From contig JAHIQI010000069.1 of the NCBI GenBank assembly GCA_018902755.1, positions 1 through 64,000 on the forward strand: DNA of 64,000 nt, in the 5' to 3' direction. The position numbers and the translations under genes are program-made. This document shows, one piece after another, positions 58,293 to 64,000 of the stretch. Within the stretch, counting starts at the first letter, position 1, and the number at the start of each line of letters is the position of its first letter. The notes under the pieces are model-generated. The model ran no database searches. It saw only the letters and a program-made list of their open reading frames with translations, and had not been told where the DNA came from. Source of the stretch: Pseudomonadota bacterium. Its GTDB lineage: Bacteria > Desulfobacterota > Desulfarculia > Desulfarculales > Desulfarculaceae.

Positions 58293-59366
58293 CTAGAGGA
58301 CGCGGCCCCAGTCGCGGCCGATGACCTTGACTTCCAGCAGGGCCTCGTCGCGGGGCGAGGAAAGGCGCACTGTGCCCGGCCAAAAGGCGTTGATGATCTT
58401 CATGGCCGCCTGCAAGGGCTTGGGCGGCCCGCTCACCGTGAAGCGGCTGATACCCTTGGCGCAGGCCAGGGTCAGGAGCATGCGCGAGGCCAGGGCCGAG
58501 GGCAGGCCCGCCTGGCTTTTCAGGAAATGAGTCATGGCCTCCACCGCCTCCAAGGCCAGGGCCTCGGGGCGGGAGCCTCTTTTGCCCAGGGTGGAAAACC
58601 CGATGCGCATTTGGCCGTCGCCGGCCCACACCAGCAGGGCCTGGCCCTTGCCGCCCTTGGCCCGGCGCAGGTTGCCCTTGCCTTCCAGCCCGTGCAGGGC
58701 CAGGCGGTCCAAGGCTCCCTGCATGGCCTGCTCGGCCAGGTGCACCGGCAGGTTGGAGCACAGCACCTCCACCCCCACCTCGCGGGGCTGGAAAGGCGCC
58801 TCGGCCCTAAGGTGACCCAGGGCGCCGCCCGCCTCCACCACCGTGACCTCTGCCTCGCCGCCGCCGCTGGGGAAAAAGCCGGGGGCTATCTCGCTGTAGT
58901 TGGCGTTGAGGCCCAGGGCGCGCCAGTTGGGTAGGAGCACCTTGGAGATTTCGTCGCTGGTGGGGCCGCCCATAACGTGGCTGCCACCGCGCAGGATCAG
59001 GCCGCTGGTGCCCCCGGCCATGGACAGGGGCAGCAGGAGCATCTCCAACAGCGAGCTGAACGGGGCGGCGCTGGGCTCCAGGTGGGCCATGTCCAGGTGG
59101 TAATCACCGGGTTGGGGAGGGCCGCCGGGAGTGAGGGTGAGCTCGGTCGAACCGGCCTCGGCCTGTAGGCGTCCCCGGCTCACCGCCGAGGCGGCCACGG
59201 CCAGGGTGAGGCCCGAGGTCCCCAGCCCCGGACGGGGGCGGGGGGCGTCGTCCACCAGGCTGCCCACCCTAAGAGGGCGGCCGGTGATGAGGCTCAGGGC
59301 CAGGCCGATGCGCAGACCGGCGTTGCGCGCCGCGCCGCCGTCTTTTATCTCCACCGTGTCCAGCAA
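58293..59366 (-). CDS. RtcA/Rcl1-like cyclase homologue lacking key catalytic residues
   Basis: The 357-residue protein belongs to the RNA 3'-terminal phosphate cyclase fold: LSLITGRPLRV, SSLLEMLLLPLSMAGGTSGL, GFFPSGGGEAEV and SGPPKPLQAAMKI map to RtcA segments. Two catalytic features are missing. The N-terminal GEGGGQ loop reads KDGGAARN, and the region aligning with the AMP-accepting histidine (VDEHLADQ in E. coli RtcA) reads LPSALASR, with no histidine. It may be an inactive or differently acting homologue, as Rcl1 is in eukaryotes. The TTG at 59366 follows GAGGAG by six bases. Confidence 0.75.
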   Translation of the reverse strand: MLDTVEIKDGGAARNAGLRIGLALSLITGRPLRVGSLVDDAPRPRPGLGTSGLTLAVAASAVSRGRLQAEAGSTELTLTPGGPPQPGDYHLDMAHLEPSAAPFSSLLEMLLLPLSMAGGTSGLILRGGSHVMGGPTSDEISKVLLPNWRALGLNANYSEIAPGFFPSGGGEAEVTVVEAGGALGHLRAEAPFQPREVGVEVLCSNLPVHLAEQAMQGALDRLALHGLEGKGNLRRAKGGKGQALLVWAGDGQMRIGFSTLGKRGSRPEALALEAVEAMTHFLKSQAGLPSALASRMLLTLACAKGISRFTVSGPPKPLQAAMKIINAFWPGTVRLSSPRDEALLEVKVIGRDWGRVL

Positions 59367-59711
59367 AAATAACTCCTCGTTGCGTGGCGGGTGTTCTTGG
59401 GTGGAGCACCAGTATACCCTAGGCGCGGCCCATCTCCCAGCCAAGGCCGCTTGCCGCCCGGCCCAGGCTCGGTTATCTTTGATCGAACGGAAACAAGGGG
59501 TTAGCCATTGCTGTGATTAAGTTGTGATTCTTTTGTGGAAAAGGCGGCCGTTTGGTTCGTTTAAGAAAAAGAATTAACCGGGCGGAAAGATAGTTATATT
59601 TATTTTCTTTAAAATTAAAGTGGTTAGTCTAACCAGCTCAATGCGGGGATGGATCGGGGCGCGGCTCGGGCCCCTGGATACAAAATTCACAGGATGGGAT
59701 AATCACTGGGA
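59367..59711. other. 345-base divergent intergenic region
   Basis: This lies between the RtcA-like gene and mfd. It becomes strikingly AT-rich from about 59520 to 59620, unlike the rest of the window. It contains a perfect palindrome (59621-59635) and A- and T-rich tracts, but no promoter box pair I can defend. No gene is seen. Confidence 0.6.
59621..59635. promoter_or_regulatory. Palindromic candidate operator upstream of mfd
   Basis: TGGTTAG and CTAACCA are exact inverted copies around one base, 76 bases upstream of the mfd start, at the edge of the AT-rich tract. A dimeric repressor could bind here; no regulator is assigned. Confidence 0.4.
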
Positions 59712-62700
59712 ATGAACTTAAATCAGGAAATCGGGCTTTCGGGCTACTGGCCTGCCGGTGATCGCCTGGATGAGGCGCGCCGCCTTTTGCAGGAACAGGG
59801 CGCGGCTCTGCTGGGCGGTCTGGAGGGTGCGGGAAGGGCTTTTGCCCTGGCCCGCTTGTGGAGAAGCGCCCCCCGCACCACCCTGGTGGTTTGCCCCACC
59901 CTAGCCGTGGCCGAAACCCTGACTCGCGATTTGGAGTTCTTCTTGGCGGGCCAGAGCAACGGCGACTCGCCGGTGCGCCTTTTCCCTGCCTATGAGGTAA
60001 GCCCCTACCAGGAGTTGGACCCTCCGCCCGAGGTGACCGCCCGGCGCTTGTCGGTGTTGTGGGAGCTTATCGCCGCCGATGAGCCCCTGTTGGTGGTCAC
60101 CTCGGCGGTGGCCGCCTCCTCGCGCCTGTGCCCGCCCGAGCACCTTCTCGACAACTACCTGGAGCTCTGCAAGGGCCAGCGCCTGGAGCGCGACGCCCTG
60201 GTGGCGGCCCTGGCCCAGGGGGGCTACACCCCGGTGGGTCTGGTGGAGCAGGTGGGCGATTTCGCGGTGCGCGGCTCGGTGGTGGATTTTTTCGGCCCCC
60301 TGCTGGACGACCCGGTGCGGGTGGAGTTTTTCGGCGACGAGATCGAGAGCCTCAGGCGTTTCGACCCCAGCGACCAGCGCTCCCAACTGCCCCTGCGCGA
60401 GGCCGGGCTGATCCCCTGCCTGCCGGTGGATCTGTCCCCCGAGGCGGCCAAGCGGGCGGTTGAGCGCCTTCGCAAGCTGGCCCGGGAGGAGGGGCTTTCC
60501 ACCCGCCGCCTGGCCGAGTTGGTGGAAAAGATCGAACTGCGCGCCCCCTTCAGCGGGTTGGAGTCATTGCTGCCGGTGTTTTTCAAAAACGCCGGGGACC
60601 TCTTCACCTATTTGCCTGAAGACGCCTGGTTCTACATCCTGGAGCCCGCCGAAGTGGACAACCGCCTCAAGGGCGAGGCCGAGGACATGGAGCGCCAGTT
60701 CGCCGAGGCACGGGAAGATGGCCGGGTGGTGCTCTCCCCGCCCATGCTGCGGCGCACTCCCGGCCAGATGGCCCAGCGCCTGGGCGAGCGGCCCCATCTG
60801 CTGTGCCGGGCCCTGGCCATGGGCCTGGAAGAGCCGGGCGAGGCCGCCCTGGTGCGCCTGAAGGCCGAGACCTTCCCCGGCCTGCACCAGGACCTCAAGC
60901 GCGGCGGCGAGGGCTCGGTCATCACTCGCTTCCTGGGCTGGGTGGGGGCGCAGCAGGAGCTGGGGCGCAGCGTCACCCTGGTGTGCCGTTCCCGCTCCCA
61001 GGTGGAGCGCCTGGCCGAACTGCTCACCGAGCGCGAGGTGGCGGTCAAGGTGGTGGGCGTGGTTTCCGAAACCTGGCCCGCCGGGCCGGGGGATACGGCC
61101 CTGTTCCTCATGGAAGGGGTGCTCACCGCCGGGCTGGCCCCGGCAGAGCTGCCGGTTTGCTTCATCACCGAGGACGAGGTATTTGGCGCGCCCAGGGTGG
61201 TGCGCCACAAAGCCCCACCGCGCCTCAGCGAGATGATGGCCGCCCTGGACGACATGGAGCCCGGCGACCTGGTGGTGCACATGGACCACGGGGTGGGGCG
61301 CTACGAGGGACTCACCACCGTGGCCGTGGGCGCGGCGGAGAGCGACTTTTTGCATCTGACCTTCGCGGGAGGCGACAAGCTCTATCTGCCCGCCGACCGC
61401 ATGGGTCTCATCAGCAAGTATCGGGGCCCCGAGGACGCCAAACCCAAGCTGGATCGCCTAGGCGGGCGAGCCTGGCTCAGGGTAAAGGGCCGGGCCAAGA
61501 AGGCGGTGGAAGCCATCGCCCACGACCTGGTGGAGCTTTACGCCGCGCGCAGCGTGGCCAAGGGCACGTCCTTCACCCAGCCGGACAGCGGCTTCCGTGA
61601 GTTCGAGGCGGGCTTCCCCTGGGAGGAGACCCCGGACCAGGCCCGGGCCATCCAGGACGTGCTGGCCGATCTCTCTGCCCCCAAGCCCATGGACCGCCTG
61701 GTGTGCGGGGACGTGGGCTTCGGCAAGACCGAGGTGGCCCTGCGCGCCGCTTATCTGGTGGCCATGCAGGGGCGCCAGGTGGCCTTCCTGGTGCCCACCA
61801 CGGTTCTGGCCGAGCAGCACTATCAGACCTTCGTGGAGCGCCTGGTGGACCAGCCCCTGGAGGTGGCCTCCTTGAGCCGCTTCAAAACCCCGTCTCAGCA
61901 GCGGGAGGTCTTGGCTGGGCTCAAAGCGGGCACCGTGGACATCGTCATCGGCACCCACCGTCTGCTCTCCAAGGACGTGGAGTTCAACGACCTGGGGCTG
62001 ATGGTGGTGGACGAGGAGCAGCGCTTCGGGGTCAAGGACAAGGAGCGGCTCAAGAAAATGCGCCGCCTGGTGGACGTGCTCACTCTCACCGCCACCCCCA
62101 TCCCCCGCACTTTGCAGATGAGCCTGTCGGGGTTGAGGGATCTGAGCGTCATCAACACCCCTCCGGCCGACCGCCAGTCCATCAAGACTTATGTGGCCGC
62201 CTTCACCCCCAAGGCCATGGCCCAGGCGGTGGAGCGGGAGATGGCCCGGGAAGGCCAGGTGTTCCTGGTGCACAACCGGGTGCAGGACATCGCCAAGATG
62301 GCCACCATGGTGCAGCGCCTGGTGCCCGGGGCGCGGGTGGGGATCGCCCACGGCCAGCTTCCCGAAAAGGAACTGGAGCGGGTGATGATGAGTTTCGTGC
62401 GCCGGGAGCTGGACGTGCTGGTGTGCACCACCATCATCGAGTCCGGCCTGGACATCCCCAGCGCCAACACCATCATCATCAACAACGCCGACAAATTCGG
62501 CCTGAGCCAGATCTACCAACTCCGGGGCAGGGTGGGGCGCTCGGGACGCCGCGCCTACGCCTATCTTTTCGTGCGCTCGGAGCAAAGCCTCAGCCGCCAG
62601 GCGGCCAAGCGGCTCAAGGCGCTCATGGACTTCACCCAACTGGGGGCCGGCTTCGCCATCGCCATGCACGATTTGCAGATTCGCGGGGCGGGCAACATGC

Positions 62701-63248
62701 TGGGCGAGGCCCAGAGCGGGGTGGCCGCCGAGGTGGGCTACGAATTGTATTTGCGCATGTTGGAAGAAGCCATCGCCCGGCTCAAGGGCGAGGCCCCGCC
62801 CGAGGGCCCCGAGCCAGAGCTCAAGCTGGGCCTGCCCGCCCACCTGCCCGAGAGCTACGTGCCCGATCCGGAGGTGCGCCTGAGCCTGTACCGCCGCCTC
62901 AGCGGGGTGCGCAAGCCCGAGCAGTTGGAGCAGGTGGTTTCGGAGATGAACGACCGCTTCGGGCCTCCCCCGGCGGCGGCGGGTAACCTTTTGGCCGGGG
63001 TGGAGCTCAAGGTGCTTTTGCGTCACATGCACTCCGACCGCCTGGACCTGTCCAGTGACGGCCTCATGGCCTATTTCACCCAAACCGAGGGCCTAAACCT
63101 GGACCGGCTGTTGGCCATGGCCCAGGAGCAGCCCAACAAAGTGCGGGTGTTCCCGGACGGCCGGGTCAAGCTGACCCTGGCCACGGACCGTCCGCCTTTG
63201 GAGCAGGCCAAGCAATTCTTGCAATACATCAGCCGCGGTGGTAACTAG
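59712..63248 (+). CDS. mfd: Transcription-repair coupling factor Mfd
   Basis: Mfd removes RNA polymerase stalled at DNA lesions and recruits UvrA. The 1178-residue protein has the UvrB-like N-terminal module with PPEVTARRLSVLWEL. The RNA-polymerase-interacting domain (about 510-590) contains GDLVVHMDHGVGRYEGL. The translocase has Walker A CGDVGFGKTEVALRAA, VVDEEQRFGVKDKE and TATPIPRTLQMSL, and the C-terminal TRCF domain is present. Length and all domains are normal. It is followed ten bases later by a peptidyl-prolyl isomerase gene. Confidence 0.97.
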   Translation: MNLNQEIGLSGYWPAGDRLDEARRLLQEQGAALLGGLEGAGRAFALARLWRSAPRTTLVVCPTLAVAETLTRDLEFFLAGQSNGDSPVRLFPAYEVSPYQELDPPPEVTARRLSVLWELIAADEPLLVVTSAVAASSRLCPPEHLLDNYLELCKGQRLERDALVAALAQGGYTPVGLVEQVGDFAVRGSVVDFFGPLLDDPVRVEFFGDEIESLRRFDPSDQRSQLPLREAGLIPCLPVDLSPEAAKRAVERLRKLAREEGLSTRRLAELVEKIELRAPFSGLESLLPVFFKNAGDLFTYLPEDAWFYILEPAEVDNRLKGEAEDMERQFAEAREDGRVVLSPPMLRRTPGQMAQRLGERPHLLCRALAMGLEEPGEAALVRLKAETFPGLHQDLKRGGEGSVITRFLGWVGAQQELGRSVTLVCRSRSQVERLAELLTEREVAVKVVGVVSETWPAGPGDTALFLMEGVLTAGLAPAELPVCFITEDEVFGAPRVVRHKAPPRLSEMMAALDDMEPGDLVVHMDHGVGRYEGLTTVAVGAAESDFLHLTFAGGDKLYLPADRMGLISKYRGPEDAKPKLDRLGGRAWLRVKGRAKKAVEAIAHDLVELYAARSVAKGTSFTQPDSGFREFEAGFPWEETPDQARAIQDVLADLSAPKPMDRLVCGDVGFGKTEVALRAAYLVAMQGRQVAFLVPTTVLAEQHYQTFVERLVDQPLEVASLSRFKTPSQQREVLAGLKAGTVDIVIGTHRLLSKDVEFNDLGLMVVDEEQRFGVKDKERLKKMRRLVDVLTLTATPIPRTLQMSLSGLRDLSVINTPPADRQSIKTYVAAFTPKAMAQAVEREMAREGQVFLVHNRVQDIAKMATMVQRLVPGARVGIAHGQLPEKELERVMMSFVRRELDVLVCTTIIESGLDIPSANTIIINNADKFGLSQIYQLRGRVGRSGRRAYAYLFVRSEQSLSRQAAKRLKALMDFTQLGAGFAIAMHDLQIRGAGNMLGEAQSGVAAEVGYELYLRMLEEAIARLKGEAPPEGPEPELKLGLPAHLPESYVPDPEVRLSLYRRLSGVRKPEQLEQVVSEMNDRFGPPPAAAGNLLAGVELKVLLRHMHSDRLDLSSDGLMAYFTQTEGLNLDRLLAMAQEQPNKVRVFPDGRVKLTLATDRPPLEQAKQFLQYISRGGN

Positions 63249-63258
63249 AGCCGGTAAC

Positions 63259-64000
63259 ATGGCGGGATTAATAACATCCCAGCAGATGGCCGCCCGGCGG
63301 GCTCCCAGGGGTATACTTTGGGCCGTGGGGATTCTGCTGGCTCTGGTCTTGGCCGCCTGCTCATCCAGCGATCCCCAGGGCCCGCCCGCCGTGGCCAGGG
63401 TGGACGGCAAGCCGTTGACTCTGGCAGAATTCAATTCCAGGGCCGCCTTCATGGGGCTGGGTGGAGACCCCGCCCTGCTGGAGCCGGAGCTCAGGCGGGC
63501 GGTGGTGGAAGACCTGGTGGGCCGGGCACTGGTGTTGGCCGAGGCCGAGCGCCAGGGAGTGGTCCTGCTGCCCGAAGAGTTGGAGAAACGCGAGCAATAC
63601 CTGCTCAGCCAACTGGAGCCGGAGGCTTTTCAGCACGACTTGGCCATTCACGGCATCAGTCAGGAGCAGTGGCGGGCCGAGTTGGCCGGTCAATTGCTAA
63701 TGGAAAAAGCCTTGCGCCTGATTCTGCGCCCCAGAATCCGGGTGACGCCCGAGGAGATCGCCACTTATTACCGGGATCACCGCAGCGAGTTTCACCGCCC
63801 GGAGCAGATATTGGCCCAGCACGCGCTTTTGCCCAGCAAGCCCCTGGCCCAGAAGCTGGTGGACGAGGTGCAAAAAGGCATGGATATGAGCCAGGCCGCG
63901 GAGCATATGGGAGCCCCCCTGGCCGCGGGCGGCCAGCCCACCTGGCTGAGCCGGGGGCACATGCCTCCGGGCCTGGAGAAAAAGGTATTCGCCCTGAAGC
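63259..64000 (+). CDS. Peptidyl-prolyl isomerase-type lipoprotein, cut by window end
   Basis: The visible 247 codons encode a lipoprotein signal peptide (hydrophobic WAVGILLALVLAAC, lipobox LAAC) and a SurA/PpiC-like chaperone arm with VARVDGKPLTLAEFNSRAAFMG. A parvulin-like start follows, with VTPEEIATYYRDHRSEF and LAQHALLPSKPLAQKLVDEV. The protein should act in the periplasm in outer-membrane protein folding. The frame is open to the last base, so the end is not in the window. It follows mfd by ten bases; mfd-ppi pairs are common in Desulfobacterota. Confidence 0.85.
   Translation, partial: MAGLITSQQMAARRAPRGILWAVGILLALVLAACSSSDPQGPPAVARVDGKPLTLAEFNSRAAFMGLGGDPALLEPELRRAVVEDLVGRALVLAEAERQGVVLLPEELEKREQYLLSQLEPEAFQHDLAIHGISQEQWRAELAGQLLMEKALRLILRPRIRVTPEEIATYYRDHRSEFHRPEQILAQHALLPSKPLAQKLVDEVQKGMDMSQAAEHMGAPLAAGGQPTWLSRGHMPPGLEKKVFALK

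Noticed and set aside
61458..63083. 541-codon minus-strand open frame inside mfd
   Set aside because: It is antisense to the helicase and TRCF domains of Mfd and has no similarity or start signal.

Overview
The window is GC-rich bacterial chromosome with dense, mostly housekeeping gene content. I recognise no rRNA, tRNA, CRISPR array, insertion sequence or prophage gene. The gene set points to an anaerobic Desulfobacterota-type organism (former Deltaproteobacteria), perhaps near Desulfarculales. The evidence is a ferredoxin-fused EtfA with EtfB and an acyl-CoA dehydrogenase, a four-subunit 2-oxoacid:ferredoxin oxidoreductase, futalosine-pathway menaquinone genes, a beta-oxidation/acetyl-CoA cluster with MeaB, and several small DsrE-like proteins. 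The taxon is an inference from gene content; no marker was searched.

Layout. 40-4004 (minus): hflC, hflK, an AmpG-like permease and greA. 4300-23633 (plus): one long co-directional run. It holds yceD-rpmF-plsX; an acyl-CoA dehydrogenase with etfB and etfA; fabG-acpP-fabF; dCMP deaminase and nrdR; ribD, ribE, ribBA and ribH with a VOC and a GNAT gene between them; nusB; a TetR regulator with mqnB and mqnD; corC; lnt; and prfB with its programmed +1 frameshift. A strong terminator closes the run. 23692-31599 (minus): UPF0280, a YfcE-type phosphodiesterase, a HIT protein, lapA, lapB, mutS and a cell-wall amidase. 31771-39818 (plus): a WYL-type regulator, two thiolases, enoyl-CoA hydratase, acyl-CoA dehydrogenase, meaB, an XRE-cupin regulator and another acyl-CoA dehydrogenase.

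39870-47648 (minus): ppx/gppA, guaB, guaA, dnaE and a small lipoprotein. 47999-49865 (plus): three tiny DsrE/TusDCB-like genes, one of only 56 codons, and an unknown lipoprotein, preceded by a 350-base gene-free stretch with strong secondary structure. 50175-53248 (minus): ferredoxin, alpha, beta and gamma subunits of a VOR/KOR-type oxidoreductase plus a tandem-ACT protein. 53462-59366: a DUF493 gene, two unknown proteins, a glutaconate-type CoA-transferase pair divergent from an enoyl-CoA hydratase, and an RtcA-like protein that appears to lack its catalytic histidine. 59712-64000 (plus): mfd and a lipoprotein peptidyl-prolyl isomerase cut by the window end.

Themes. Acyl-CoA chemistry recurs at four places (6.1-9.3 kb, 32.5-39.8 kb, 50-53 kb, 55.4-58.2 kb), with electrons plausibly passing through Etf and ferredoxin. 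The most unusual points are the acyl-CoA dehydrogenase/etfBA block sitting where fabH-fabD normally lie in a plsX-fab cluster, the non-canonical RtcA homologue, the DsrE trio with its structured leader, the ACT-domain gene in the 2-oxoacid oxidoreductase operon, and two sizeable proteins I could not place in any family.
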